A stretch of DNA of 64,000 bases from Pilaira anomala (lineage: Eukaryota; Mucoromycota; Mucoromycetes; Mucorales; Mucoraceae): the NCBI GenBank assembly GCA_025716855.1, contig JAIXMQ010000031.1, forward strand, positions 292,239 to 356,238, in the 5' to 3' direction. The translations under genes and the position numbers were made by a program. Below, in pieces: positions 11,382 through 23,890 of this stretch; position 1 is the stretch's first letter; every line of letters begins with the position of its first letter. Under the pieces are notes generated by a model, which saw nothing but the letters and a program-made list of their open reading frames with translations, made no database searches and was not told the origin of the DNA.

Positions 11382-11695
11382 CAAGTAATCTCGAATTTTG
11401 CGAAGAGTACTAAGTTTAAGCTATAGATGCCACCGATTTTGATCATGTTGTATCTCAATTGATTCGTGCTGTAGATGAGGCATTGAAAGACTGTAAAAAG
11501 AAGTGGAATCAAGTCCTTTCACTTCGTATTTTTTATCGCAATGAAATGAATATCACTAACGAGGTGTTGAGTCATGTTTTAGAAGCTGAAATTTTAAAAC
11601 GATCTAATATTGTACCTGCTATTACTAGTATTACAGCATCTGCATTAAACTTTAGCGGTGATGGTTTGGTCGCATGCGCTTTACATGTTGTTTAA
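8981..11695 (+). CDS. DPH6: Diphthine--ammonia ligase with C-terminal RidA-like domains
   Basis: Eleven exons: 8981-9003, 9066-9166, 9222-9406, 9457-9714, 9777-9868, 9920-10293, 10349-10478, 10537-10693, 10758-11184, 11239-11316 and 11427-11695. Phases agree throughout and give 697 residues. The N-terminus carries the PP-loop ATPase motif SGGKDSC, split by intron 1. The Dph6 core follows with [28 protein letters not shown] and [17 protein letters not shown]. Dph6 catalyses the last step of diphthamide synthesis on eEF2, amidation of diphthine using ATP and ammonium. The C-terminal half has two RidA/YjgF-like domains (GPYSQSVV, then [14 protein letters not shown]), as in fungal Dph6. Intron 10 contains a run of about 61 A. 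The exon 4 start at 9457 is preferred over 9436, which would leave only a 29-bp intron. Confidence 0.92.
11319..11379 (+). repeat. Poly-A tract inside DPH6 intron 10
   Basis: About 61 consecutive A residues follow directly after the donor GT. The true length may differ because homopolymers are error-prone in assembly. Confidence 0.9.
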
Positions 11696-12043
11696 ATTTT
11701 GCATTAGGAACTTAGTTAGAATAAAAATGATCTTTAGTATTTTAATTGAAATAGCTTCATGGATGATGGTAGCTAGGTTTTAATATCAAAAGGATCTTGC
11801 TTTAATATCAACGTAATATGTATGTAGCTAAAAAAAAAAAAGGGTGCCTTTATTTTTTAATTTCGTTTATCCTTCTTAACCATCTTTATTTCTTTGAATG
11901 AATGATTAAAGTACCTTTGACTATATTATTTTTTTATAGCTTTAATTCTAAAGGTTATATGTACATTATATGTATTGAAAAAGATATGTAATTTTATTTC
12001 TGAAATATATAAATGATGGCTGCCAGATTTTCTCTTTTTGAGA

Positions 12044-13048
12044 TTAGTAATAATTACCATGTGTCTGTTGCTGATGTCGTGGTTGATACACAGGTTCCTG
12101 ATAATTTTGTTGCTGTTGGTAATTCTGATTATAAGTTGGATAATTTTGCGTCATTGGTGTTGCAACAGCATAATAATCGCTATAGTTATCCTGTTTAGTT
12201 ACCGTATTTAAATGACTCGTTGCTTCATAAGCTTTTGGAGTTGTTACGTTGCTGTCACCAGCATCAGTACGATTCAAATCATAATCATATAATTGAAATG
12301 TTTCCCTTCTTTCTTTACTTGAGCTAGAAAACAAATTGACCATAAAGCACCCAAATGCTCCGATAATACATCCAATACCTACACCAATTAAATAAATAGA
12401 TGGTCCCCATTGATGTGACAAACCCTCTACTCGTCTTTCAAGCACTTCAAGCCCTTTCCAAAAAGTAAAAATTACAATAGCAAGACCAGCTCCACCTGTA
12501 AGAAAGCCAAAAAGTGAAGCAAACGTACCAATAAATGGAATAACATTACTTGAGCGTGCTCTACGAAGTAATGAAGCGCTTGCAAGTGCAACAAATGAAA
12601 AAATCACGGCTGGCATTATAAGCACTATCGCCTTAAACGTAACCATATTCGAGTCGGAAACGACATCTTTGTATATCTTAACCATAGTAGAGTTAGTCAA
12701 GTCTGCACCACATGCATCTGCAAACTGTACGGAATCTATTTTATGTTACAATTAATTTTGTGATCAGTTTATATAATACGCGACTTTTTTTTTTTTTTTT
12801 TTGCGGATCTTACCAAATGCATAGGTTGGTAACTTTTTTGTACAAGAATGGGCTGTTTTCGATCCTTTATAATACACACATGAGTTGTAAATACCGTATC
12901 GAATATATCTTCCGGTTACTGCTTGATTGACTTGGACCAAATGTATATTGGGTAAAAAGGTACTATCAAATGTGGTACCTAGGTTTGCTATCAATAGTAG
13001 TGCGAATGAGCAAATAGTGAATATAAGTGTAAATAACTGTAATGCCAT
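12044..13048 (-). CDS. SUR7/PalI-family four-helix plasma membrane protein
   Basis: Two exons, 12814-13048 and 12044-12735 (junction GCA-TTT-G|AT-TCC, phase 1), give 308 residues. The first hydrophobic segment is at residues 2-22 (MALQLFTLIFTIC). An extracellular loop with two or three Cys follows, then three further hydrophobic segments, with LMPAVIFSFVALASASLLRR, a Gly-rich third helix, and a last helix with IYLIGVGIGCIIGAFGCFMV. The tail is Tyr/Gln/Asn-rich. This layout matches SUR7/PalI (Rim9) proteins, which act in eisosomes or in ambient-pH signalling. An upstream in-frame ATG at 13070-13072 would add 8 residues; the second Met gives a better signal-anchor start. The gene converges on DPH6, with about 350 bp between the stops. 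Confidence 0.7.
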
Positions 13049-14095
13049 AATAGTGATATAAACTGAAGTCAATGGTTAAGGCTGCTTTCTTTTTTTATTG
13101 ATGATTTGTATAAATTCTATTCGAATGCAAATGACTTTTGGATCCACCAGAGTCTAAAATCAAGTAGAGAAAAGAAGGAGACAACTAATTAAATAAAAGA
13201 AAAAAAGAAAGAAAGAAGGTAAAGATAAAAAAAAAAGAAGAGCATAAATTACGGCATTATCTATTCAATGATTCAGGTGCTGGCATTTAAGAAAGTTTAA
13301 TTTATTACTGTGTGACACTCGTGTAATGTTTGTACACTATTTATTGTCCTTAATACTAAACAAAAGTATTCGAAAAATACAAACATATATCTTGCAAGAT
13401 TCGTTCAAGTACTTTTGAAAAAGAAAATATTCTCACTTTAATACTTGTCAGCACGCAACTGAATTTAACAGAGTTTTAATGTACTATCAACAGATTATTA
13501 ATAAAATGTAGTATACCAGAAAAAAAACTTCTATATTATATTATGAGCAGATGATCGCGTACGACAAATTGATAAATAGCAAAATATCTTATAACTGCGT
13601 GGTCTTTTTTAGCATGATTGACAAAATTCGCGTTCAATTTGGGTGATTTTTTAGTGGAAAGTCAAGTAGTTATATACTAAAAGTATTTAAAAATATGTAG
13701 TAAGCAATAATTTATGCACTGTGTTTAAGGTTTTAAAGTTAAATTATATATTTTATTTACATATTCCTATGTTTCTTTCTCTTTTTTCGTGACAAAAAAC
13801 CCCGCTTAATAATGAGATTAGTTCACATAACTCTTACTGTATTTACTTTCTGATATTCTCAAAATATCAATAACATAAATCATGTATGAAAACTTTGAGC
13901 ATATTCGCTTATTATTGCTTCATTTGTATTTCACAAAATATATAAATCGATGTATTACAGTTTTTGCTTATTATACTAAATTTTAGCAATTGATGTTCAA
14001 ATAAAAAAATAGTTATGTAACTAGTACTTATTTTAGTAGGCTCAAACCTTTTTGTTACATATGTGCAGGGAAACTTAAACAGTGAGTATAAACTA
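13049..14095. other. Intergenic region
   Basis: About 1 kb of AT-rich sequence upstream of the SUR7/PalI-like gene. It holds poly-purine runs near 13190-13245 and no convincing open frame or RNA gene. Confidence 0.5.
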
Positions 14096-14440
14096 TTATT
14101 TAACAGCAACAAATTTTCTTATACAAGGTGTGTCTCTACTGCGATTAGGAATCCATGGTTCTAAACTATCATTAGCATAGAATCCGTAGGATAAATATTC
14201 TATTATTTTGTCTTTCCAAGTACAATAGATGCTTCGTAGGGTATCAATAAAGGTTGGGAAATGCATAATCCAAATCAATAGAGAGTCTAGGACATGCGAT
14301 TCAAATTTATCTATAGAAAAGGAGAATGATTTAGATCACAATACATATGCATAAATTAAGTGTTAACTGACGAAACAACATCTTCAAATATCTCGAGTTT
14401 ACCAGCAGGAAAAGTTTCAGATAATAAGACATTTATGATG
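14096..14440 (-). pseudogene. Unrecognised gene remnant
   Basis: The minus strand holds a 60-codon open frame (14096-14278: MIWIMHFPTFIDTLRSIYC and onward, ending PCIRKFVAVK). It extends upstream in frame to KFESHVLDSLL after a plausible acceptor near 14313. A second open stretch lies at about 14360-14440, with ESIINVLLSETFPAGKLEIF. The two stretches look coding but do not join in phase across any splice pair I can find. I do not recognise the family. A decayed gene is the simplest reading; a true gene with an unseen intron is possible. Confidence 0.3.
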
Positions 14441-14822
14441 GATTCCTTTAAAACATTGCTCTAGATATTCCAAAATTTGAGGTTTATCTATTTCTCATTT
14501 CAAATTTTTTTATTTTGTAACAATGTTATATGTCGTGTGGTAATCAAGGTCTTTTAAGGAAATGTTTCTTTAGTTTTTTTTTTTGAATCAAAGATTTATA
14601 CGATATAAATTTTAACAACAGGATATAGAGATAGAAAACACATAGTAGATCTTTGCTTTTTTTTTTATCATATACAGAAAATAAATAGAACATTATCTAG
14701 TAATATGTTTTGTACAATGGCTTGAAAGAGGAAGCAACAACAGGGGTGTGCATAGAGCTACCGAGCAAACCGTGGTCCGGGGAAATGGAATTCCCTAAAA
14801 ACAACCCTGTCCCTGAATTATA

Positions 14823-15858
14823 ATGAAGAGTTTTTTAGATTCCAGCGATATCGAAAAACTTCAACGCGAAATTGGTGAAAACCATCCTACTACTGCGACC
14901 AACATAGTTGATGTTAACTCTGACGGCAGTGCAACTTTGATCATTAATCACATCAAAGAAGCTAACTTTATTGTAGAATCTGTACGTACCTCAGTTTTTG
15001 GAGATCTTGAAGGTCTTTTTTTTTCAAAGCCCTCTCTTAGACACAGCAAAGGGATTTCCTGACTTGAAGATGCCTTTGATTTGTGCATATAGCGTCAGTA
15101 ACTTGGGGAAAAAAAAACTCTCAAGACTTTTCCCATCGCTTTTTCCTAGGCTACTACCGAGAACGAAAAGATGTATAAATGGTATGGGACAAGAAGTTAT
15201 CCATACTCAATATCAAAATTTGTCAGATATACAAACTCAATTACAATTTTCTTTTGGTAAAATCCTTTCAATCAATCAACAATTAGTCAATTAGCTGTTG
15301 GAATTTAATGCTATACATAATGAGCAAGAGGGGCAACTTAAGTATGACCAACAAACACAAATTCAAGATGATCTAAGCTTGTACTCAAGCCTAATTTTGA
15401 TGGATCTTTTCTCGTAATTTCTTAACGTAAGAGATACTATCACTTGTGCAACTGAAACCTCTGAAGCCATCAAAACCATTATTGAAGAAAATTTAACTAT
15501 TTTATTAAACCAACTGTCTGAAAACGACCAGGCAATTCTTCGAAATGCCAGAGTTATCAGGGATATGGAACGCAAACTTGCAGCTTTACATCAAAAGCCT
15601 ATCGATATAATGTGGGATCAGTCTTTGGAACAATTAGATGGACATCGTTTATTAATAATTCAGCAAATATATCTTTCACTCGTTGCTTCCCAACAACCAG
15701 TTTTGGAAAGATTAAGGGAACAAGAACAAGAATATGTAACTGTCAATTTTTCTCACAAAAATAAATTCATAGTGTCGTTTATTTATATGGTTTCAGAACA
15801 ACTCTTTTCCCCTTGCTTGAACCCTAATCATGAGCGACATAAAAAAAGCAAAAAATGA
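14823..15858 (+). pseudogene. Decayed coiled-coil gene of unknown family
   Basis: A first frame (14823-15062) begins MKSFLDSSDIEKLQREIGE. A second frame, 14998-15858, runs in one register with stops only at about 15292 and 15416. Its sequence is rich in Leu, Glu, Gln and Ile in heptad-like order (QTQLQFSFGKILSINQQLV; ENLTILLNQLSENDQAILR; LVASQQPVLERLREQEQEY), suggesting a long coiled coil. The in-frame stops and the loss of register near 15000 point to decay, though an unrecognised intron could remove one stop. I could not assign a family. Confidence 0.4.
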
Positions 15859-17341
15859 AATATTAGATATACATTATATACAGTTCAGATATTCATGAAA
15901 CTAGTACATTAATAGGCAGTCTAAGAAAACTAGAAGGGTGGAATTTTAGATCAGTTGTAACAGGTATGAAAGCTTTAAAACAAAATGAAGTTCCGTGTAA
16001 GCAAATAACATATAAAACAGTATCGATCGTATGCTGGAATAAAATCTTGATGTATCAATGAACAGTTCATAGAATTATTCAGTTTGGATCTAGTAACAAC
16101 TTTTACCTTTGAAGTTACCAAATTAGTTCATTGATCAACCGAAAATTTTCCATAAAAAAGATTAAATATGTTCAAACGGTTTTAACTATTTAGTTTTTGG
16201 TTAGACCAATGAAGAATAAGAGTTGAGACACGAGCAACAACAACAAAAAATAGTGATATATACTTAAAATAAAAACCAGTAATTTTAAATGTATGTGCAA
16301 TAATAAAGCACTCTTTTCAGAAAAAAAATGATTTGACTTAGTTACTCATGTTTGTTGATAGATTTATTTTTCTTTTCTTTTTTTACCATGTTTTATTTTA
16401 TTTTCTATTCCTTTTAACTTTTGTTTGTTCATTTTTTTTTTTATGTCTTGATAATTCTTATAGTATTTTACATAATAAAAAAATTCTTTAATTATTCGTG
16501 TAACCGATTGTTGCTTTCAATTCAACAACCTAACAACGACCGTGCGCCGTATTTTTGTTTTTTTTTTTCAACGCAGCCAATCGGACATTGCTGCATCGCT
16601 CGGTAGCGTCAAGCATTGAAATCGTTATCTCTATATACTCTTCTCCAGTCTAGCCTGCATATGTATAATAAATAAACAATCACGAAATAAGAATTATTTT
16701 GTTCACTCAATGTTTTTACCTAAAATAATAGCAGATAGACATAAAAAATAGTCTTCTCACGGAAAGGTGGGAGCCTCCTTAAAGTTACCGATCAATTCTT
16801 TTTACACATACATCTCCAATATCGAAAGATTTGAAGACGCAATTGCAGATGAAAAGGTCAAATTATCCCTAAATAAGCAAATATTTCTAGGAAAATAATA
16901 ACAACGATGCTATAGAAATTATGATTAGTAAAAGACACTTGGTAAGTAACTCTGTTTGTTCAACTAAAGAAGTTTGGATACTTAGTATGATGAATGGTAA
17001 TATAGTCCAAGTCTGATAAGGATCTCTAGGATTGCGTTTGTTTAAAGAAGAGGAAAACAGCTTATAGAATCACTAAGCTGAGAATGACCTTGATTCCGTT
17101 GCTCCTGATACATTATATCTCCTAATGCCTTTTTTTTCTTTTCTTTCTTTCCTTTTCGTTTTATTTTTTATTGTTTTAAAAAGTAATCGTTATAATGGTA
17201 TTTGGTATGTTATGCAATTAATAAACACAAAAACGTATCATGGTAATAGTTATTTTTTAAAAAAAGGTATGCAAAACAAGTATTGATGGGAGGGTCATCA
17301 TATAAAAACATAAAGATTGAAACAGGTGGTATATTTTTAGT
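15859..17341. other. Intergenic region
   Basis: About 1.5 kb of AT-rich sequence with many short homopolymers. I see no coding frame with motif support, no RNA gene and no repeat shared with the rest of the window. Confidence 0.5.
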
Positions 17342-18292
17342 TTACTGCTTATACTTTCCATTCCATAGTATAACCCCTTGTTCGGCAAACAGGTCAACAA
17401 TACCACTATAGTAAGCACCAATAGAGGCACAAATACAAGCAACACCACTTGCTAACATTAATGGAACAAGGCCAGTCAGGAAATAACAAGCTTCTAAGAA
17501 GAGGTTTAAGAACACAAAAAAAAGACACCAAGTTCCCAAGAATGTTCCATTCTTAATTTTGATTGATATACCGCAGACCATTAGACCGAAGAACGACCAA
17601 AGGAACAAGTATATAGCAGTGACAGTAGGATCCTGATTTTGGGCAGCATAAACGTCCAAAGTTGATCCAACCGAAGGAATCATCATTAAACCAGATCCTA
17701 GCCAGTAGGCACCAAAAGTAACATATAATGTACCATTAAAGCTATCTCCTGTTAACAAGACTAAAAATCCAGAAATAAATTGAGCTAGACCACCATACAT
17801 AAGAGCGGTAGGCAGCATTAAATGATTGGAGCCGGCCGGTAAAATCAATTTGTGTAGCGCCATTAACATTGTTACAGTTGCAAATCCCCACGTACCTAAT
17901 TAAGAATAATGTTTGAGTCTTTTTTTTTTTTTTTTTTTTTTGTGGCGCAACAAAGCTATTTAATTACCAATAATACCAGGATTGCCCATACCTAAGACTC
18001 TTCTCTTGTCATTATTGATGTTAATTGAAGCAGATGAAGAAGTGATATTATACGATGCATTAGTCGTTGTATTATCAGTCACAACACCAGACTCAGCTAG
18101 TTTTTCAACATCATAAAAGCTATGATGTGTCAAAGTTTTTTCGACACAAATTCCAAATGATTTATTTGCGGTTACTTCATTACTGCTACTAATGAGTTTC
18201 TTTTGAATAGAAGAAAGGTCAGTCAGAGTATCTTCACTTCCAGCATTATGGAATTCGCTTGGACGAGTAACGACAGCACTATCATTGTTCAT
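17342..18292 (-). CDS. GPR1/FUN34/YaaH-family acetate (ammonium) transporter
   Basis: Two exons, 17968-18292 and 17342-17895, joined in phase 1, give 292 residues. The N-terminal 100 residues are Ser/Thr/Asn-rich and cytosolic. Just before the first helix is MGNPGIIG, a match to the family's Asn-Pro-Gly motif, and the splice junction adds GTWGFATVT. Six hydrophobic segments follow with typical stretches: YGGLAQFISGF, TFGAYWLGSGLMMIP and YYSGIVDLF. Ato/Gpr1 proteins move acetate across the plasma membrane and have been linked to ammonium export and acetic-acid response. The intron holds a 20-base poly-T/A run. The stop follows WNGKYKQ. Confidence 0.9.
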
Positions 18293-21259
18293 GTATATTT
18301 ATGCAGGAAATAAAGAATTAAGTGTTTATTTATTTTTTAGCTGTTGGAGATATAAAAAAAAAACTTTGAAGGGAAGAAGACGAATATTTATACTATGATT
18401 GAAAACGAATTATTCAAAGTTTTTTTTTCGATTGAATATTACACAAATTATTTTTATTTCCAAATCTGTAAATATATATAGACTTTGTTCAACGAACAGG
18501 TATATTTTTTTTTTTATAAATTCTAGAACCACGATCACTTTTTTTTCGGAAAAAAAAAAGTAGATCTTCACTTTTTGTTGTGTGTATCTTACTTTTTCCT
18601 AAAAATATAAACACTGAAAAAGAAAGGCTGGTGGTTCCTGTTAAACTTCTAATATTAAAATTGATCACAACAGTAAGGCTCAGGTGGTAGATACTGTATT
18701 AAACAAACAAACACTCAGTCCAAATGCTCAAAATACAACATGACCTAGAAAAAGCTTACTAATATCGGAACACTTTGTGAATTAAAAAAAAAAAATGACA
18801 TCCAACCTACGGAACCCACACTACGTCAAAATGATTAAAAACAACTCCCTGCCCACCCGTAAACTTCTCTTAACCACTCACCAATTCATCTAGTTTTCAA
18901 CAGCAGTTTTTGATTTTACCCTATCATTAAATTACACTATATTAATAGTTCATCTTTACCTTTTTAATAGACAAATATCACTTCCTTCTGGTACATTTCT
19001 GTCTTGTATGTATTTCTCGATGAGTTTTTAACTTTCTCTTTATCGCTTACGTTTTTCATACAAAAAAAAAACATAATTGTTTATAGTTATACATTTCAGG
19101 ATGGATCTTTGTCAACACTAAATGTCATTTAATTTAATTTATTTTAATGAAAGTATGTTTCTTTATTCAAGATGCTGATTTTTTCTTGGGATTAAGTTAA
19201 ATAATTTGATATAATATGACGTTTTATGATTTTTAATCTGTTTAATTTATTTTAAGTGGTTATAATTTATTTAAATAAGCGTTTATACTTCTCATGAGCT
19301 GTCTTAATTTTATTTAAGAGGAAAAAAGTAACAGAATGTTTATCTAAAGAAGGTGTTATGGTGATGAGTAAAAAGTAAAAACAAAATGACAAGGCAAAAA
19401 TAAATAAAAAAAAAGTGAACACCAGTTCCTGTTTGACAAGTAGAATGGACAAGTGTTCTAAAGATCCAAAGGAGTTCAGGTACAAAATAAAGCTAAAGAA
19501 ATGCTTATGTATAAAATCAAGTTAAATATAAATGTTACAAGACTATAAATTGAATTTTTACTATGAAGAGTGTTTATATGTTTTTAAATTATCAAAGTCT
19601 ATGTTCTTTTTTTAAATGGCAAATCTTTTTGATGTGTAATGTATGGCTAGGCAGATTTTCGTGTAACACGAAATAAAGAAAAGGAAAAAGCTAGAGCCGT
19701 AGAAATCGATTTGTTACCATTGTACTTTGGTTCTGTGTTTTTTTTTGGGCGATAATTCGATAGCTGAAATCGATAACTCTTTTGTAAAAAAAAAAGGAAC
19801 CAGTGATGTTTTTAAATAAATTGTATAATAGTTGAGACATCTCAAATATTACAAGTCATTATTTGAATTTTTCCCCTGTGTCACTGTATAAAATATCTCT
19901 GTGAAACAAACAATATCAACCTTTTTTTTTTTTTTACTTTTTCTCCAAGATCGTTTCGGCTGAACACTTATTTTTTATTGCTATTCATCAAGTTTATGTT
20001 TGATATAAACCTACCTTATCACCCTTTTGATGCATGCTTTTTAAAAAAAAATGTTTAAAGATAACCCTTGGCGTCTGATGAAAAAGGCAGCGGGAACAAT
20101 TAAGACTTGATGGCCACTTCACGACACCAATCAACTATTTTTGAGATTTCTGTTAAAAAAAGATCCTTTTTCCTTTCATCCTAAAGGATTGAGCTATCTA
20201 AACCATGCTTGCAAATGCATATTCTCTTTCTATCACAATCGATCCAGTCTTGTGTATTCTCTAAAAATCAGGAAATAAAGAAAGACACCGGGAAAATCAC
20301 GGTTTGGTAGGATTTTATTGCTTATGTTGAGTATGTCGAGGGATCTCTTTATTTCTGCAAAATTTCTTGTAAATAGTTACCTTTTTTGACGTTCGATTAC
20401 ATATCCCTAGTATGTCTTATCATTACAGTTAATTTAACATATCGCTCTTCATATGTATATTTGTCTATACTTACAGAGCATTATTTTACCTCCAGTGTTA
20501 GTCATGAAGATAAAACGACATTCGACGATCCAAAGTACCTGTTTCCATTGACACATGGTCTAATATACCCTTTTCTTTACCCAATCCGGCCTAAGAATCT
20601 TTTGGGTATCGGTTAACTTTAGTTTTGGTGTCACCTTAAAATAATGGAAATTGGGACGTCTTACTGCAGCAATTGCAAATGTTTATATATGTACTTTTGA
20701 ACGACCTTGTATTTTCTGAATAGATCTTCTTCAATGGCGCGGGGTGTTACACACAGTATGATTGGTTAAACACTTTGATTATCTCAAACCCTTTATAGTT
20801 TTCATAGAATATTTTTCACTAAAAACTCTATATAAGGAATTACAAAGGTCCCTAGTTTTGTTAAAGTTTTTAAGACAGTCATTATAAAGAAGTAAAGATA
20901 CTTTGTAAAAGAAAGTGGTATTTATAGGAAATGAATACGATTTTTTTTTTTTAAAAGCCCATTGTATAACAAACAGACAATCTAAATTTATATTTACTAC
21001 AATTAAGAAACGATTTTTATACCCATCAATACTATCGTAAAGAAGTAACGACTCTTCTTTTTTTTTAAATAGTAAATTAAAACGGATTCTAAATATACCA
21101 ATTACCTTTCGTATTTTTTTTTAAAAAAAAAAGCTGGTAACTAATAAAAAAGAGAATGGTTGGATGTATGTATTAGCCGATGATAAGGAACCCCCCCCCT
21201 TTTTTTTTGAAGTCCCCATTGTCAAGGCTTTAACCTGCAAAAATCTTTGTTAAAAAAAG
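18293..21259. other. Long intergenic region
   Basis: About 3 kb without a supported gene. It is AT-rich and broken by many T and A runs of 8-13 bases. Open frames (for example 19267-19485 and 20386-20616) lack motifs. A C7T9-type run at about 21193-21208 lies just upstream of the next gene's TATA box. Confidence 0.5.
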
Positions 21260-21269
21260 TATATATAAA
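21260..21269 (+). promoter_or_regulatory. TATA box of the first tandem small gene
   Basis: TATATATAAA-type sequence 55 bases upstream of the ATG at 21324, in a T-rich context. The position is usual for fungal TATA elements. Confidence 0.45.
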
Positions 21270-21323
21270 CTGAACTATTTCAAAGCAGAAACAAACCCAT
21301 ACAAAAACAAATCAAAAAAGCAA

Positions 21324-21951
21324 ATGTTCCCTATCGTCCCTCATACAGGTTTTGCAATGCCTAATTTCACATTACCACCACCAGTTCACGGTGTACCACG
21401 GCCAGCCGTCCGCGGTGTATTACCACCACCACCAATGAGTGTAGGCTATTTAGGACAAAAAGGTAAGCTCATGATATAGGAGTGAGCAGGATTAAATACT
21501 TATTTCAAAATAGAATTGAGTAAATATGTGACAAGTTCTTTCTTTCCATCATTCCAAGGATTTCTCATAGAATACAAGAGTGTTTTTTTTAGATGGTTTA
21601 CAAGTGACATTCATTCCCCAGAAGAGTTTTTTCATTGTTGGGCCGGTCGCTATACAAAGATGTGTCAAGATAATGCAATCATACTAAGTGAGGTATATAT
21701 GTTAAAAGAAAATTGATCATTATTCAGCACTCATCATGTTTTTAGATGCCAAGACAAGATCCCCCAACTATGAAAATGATTACAGATATTTACATCTTTA
21801 TAGTGGTAACTACAGTAAAAAGATTATGATTTGAAGTGTCTATACTTATTATTATTATTATTATTTTTTTTTTTTTTAGTATCTTTGGAACACTGGGCAT
21901 GCTCCTGCCGCCCTCAATCAACAGGGCAACGTAATGGTTCCTTACATGTAA
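21324..21951 (+). CDS. Small protein of unknown function, tandem family copy A
   Basis: Four exons, 21324-21462, 21514-21692, 21746-21805 and 21880-21951, give 149 residues with consistent phases. Exon 1 encodes a Pro-rich N-terminus (FTLPPPVHGVPRPAVRGVL). Exon 2 encodes the family core: FPSFQGFLIEYKSVFFRWF, then SPEEFFHCWAGRYTKMCQ. Exon 3 is exactly 20 codons (MPRQDPPTMKMITDIYIFIV) and exon 4 ends HAPAALNQQGNVMVPYM. Copies B and C downstream share the exon 1/2 phase and the core, with shared Phe-x-Gly-Phe-Leu, Trp and Met-Cys positions. I do not recognise a known domain. No signal peptide or membrane helix is evident, so it is probably an intracellular protein. Confidence 0.65.
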
Positions 21952-22410
21952 ATTTTGATTCCTATTATGTGATATTTAAAGAGACAAATATTGATTAAAT
22001 TTGAATTTTTAATAAAAACAAAATATAAGCTTATAAATTGTTTTTGCGATACTTTTTTTTTTTTTTTGAAGAGTTATAGGTATGATGATTGTTTCATATC
22101 TAGTTGACTTTATGCCATAGAATTAACACGTGTTTGTTCAATTTAATAATATTAAAGCTCTTATATCATTATATGTTTTTCTTTTGCTTATATACAATGA
22201 GCATTACATTAAAGAAACATTAATATCATTAGACAACTGATAGAAAGTTTTTAAATAAAGAGAGTAAAAGAATCCTTGATTTCATGCTTTATTCGCTTAT
22301 ATATATATAAAGTAGTTGTCAACGAACTAAAGAACTATAATATCTTTGTTATCGTAAATATATATATATATATATAAATTAATCTTTCTCAAAATGAAAA
22401 GACATACCTT

Positions 22411-22898
22411 ATGTTTCACTTTCGGAAGTTGGTACTAAAGTTCAAAGGGACTTATAAGGGAGAGAAAAGTGAGTTTATTATAAGAATATGCGTTCAATTT
22501 TCTAAATTTTAATGAAGTGTAGGTTTATATCAATATTTGAAAAAGACAAAGACGTCTTCATTTTACGGATTCTTGAATGAGTACGCTGACGAGTTTTGGA
22601 AATGGAATGATAGGTCTATGAGCGAGAAAGAGTTTTATGATATATGGGCTAGACGATTTATAAATATGTGTGAACTAAAATTGATCGTGACGACTGAGGT
22701 ATTTTTTATTATGAGTTGTATTAAAGTAACTATTGTATTTAACAATCGTGTGGAATAGGGGCCAAGAGAAGATAGAAGAACTAGAGCCTTGGTTAAATAT
22801 ATTTGTATCGTGATGAAGGTATTGTTTAAACAAGCTTTTAGTGGTGTACAGATTATATGTATTAATTTATGTTATATTAGAGTCATAATATTGTATAA
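22411..22898 (+). CDS. Small protein of unknown function, tandem family copy B
   Basis: Exons 22411-22468, 22523-22698 and 22759-22818 are well supported; a last exon at 22881-22898 is tentative, giving about 103 residues. The first exon is short and basic (MFHFRKLVLKFKGTYKGEK), unlike copy A. The core reads SSFYGFLNEYADEFWKWND, then EKEFYDIWARRFINMCE. Exon 3 is 60 bases, as in copy A, and begins GPREDRRTRALV. Exons 1 and 2 have exactly the same lengths as in copy C (58 and 176 bases). The Phe-Trp-Lys-Trp motif shared with copy C is an obvious landmark. Function unknown. Confidence 0.6.
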
Positions 22899-23234
22899 AT
22901 ATTTGAAAGGGCACCATGTTTGATTTTATATAATAGTATTAAAATATAAAAAGGTAAACCAGGTCTATTGTGATTTATATGTAATAAAGAGATAATCCTT
23001 TGTAATCAAAATTATGTTTATAAAAGGATTATTTGCTTTAATAAATAAAAAGAGAATATGGGCTTACAGAGATGTATTAAGATGGTCTGACAATCTTTAC
23101 TTCTTAAATAAGTAAAATATGTATAAGTCTTTTTTTTTTCAGGTTTCATTCAAAAGGGCCTTTGTTACTATAAAACTATATATATATATATATACGTATA
23201 TCTTGAACTTAATTTTTTAAAAAAAATACTTGAC

Positions 23235-23663
23235 ATGATTCAATTTGGAACCCCAAGACCAAAATACAAAGAACAATATAGAGGAGAAATATGTGAGTGC
23301 ACATGATGTATATGGTTACATATTATATAATATTAATGTAATATATATATATATATTACCTACAGGCTTACGCTTATATATTAATCTACCGGGAGTACCA
23401 TCATTTGAAGGATTTTTAGAAGAGCATGCTGATGATTTTTGGAAATGGAGCAGTTTAAATATAACCGAAAGATTGTTTTATAGTATATGGGCTCATCGTT
23501 TCATAGCTATGTGTGAGAAATATCAAATTGAATCGATTAAAGTATGTTTATAGAAATATTTATTTTATTGTATTCTTATATACTCTTTTATTTTTTTAAT
23601 AGGGACCAAAAAAAAAATGAAGAAACGATTGATTTAGTCAAGAATATTTGCAAAACGATAAAG
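23235..23663 (+). CDS. Small protein of unknown function, tandem family copy C
   Basis: Exons 23235-23292, 23366-23541 and 23603-23663. Exon 1 is MIQFGTPRPKYKEQYRGEI; the core reads PSFEGFLEEHADDFWKWSS, then ERLFYSIWAHRFIAMCE. Exon 3 begins GPKK but contains a run of ten A, one more than needed to continue in frame. Removing one A would restore a 20-codon exon matching copies A and B and ending at a GT donor (23664). As written, the frame stops at TGA 23618-23620. This is either a real frameshift or a homopolymer error. The 3' exon was not found. Confidence 0.55.
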
Positions 23664-23890
23664 GTACCTATAAGCTGATATAATAGATAATTTGTATGTA
23701 TACTAAAAAAATATTTTATTAAAGAATATTGCGAGAGTGAAAAGTCTTTAGTGTGCAATAAAATATCTCGATTATAATATATGAACAAATCCTTTTTTAT
23801 TCTTGGCTCAATAAAGTAAAATGGTTCACGTTGAACATATACACAAGATGAACTTACACAAAATTTATAGCAAGTAGTTTTTGTGTACAC

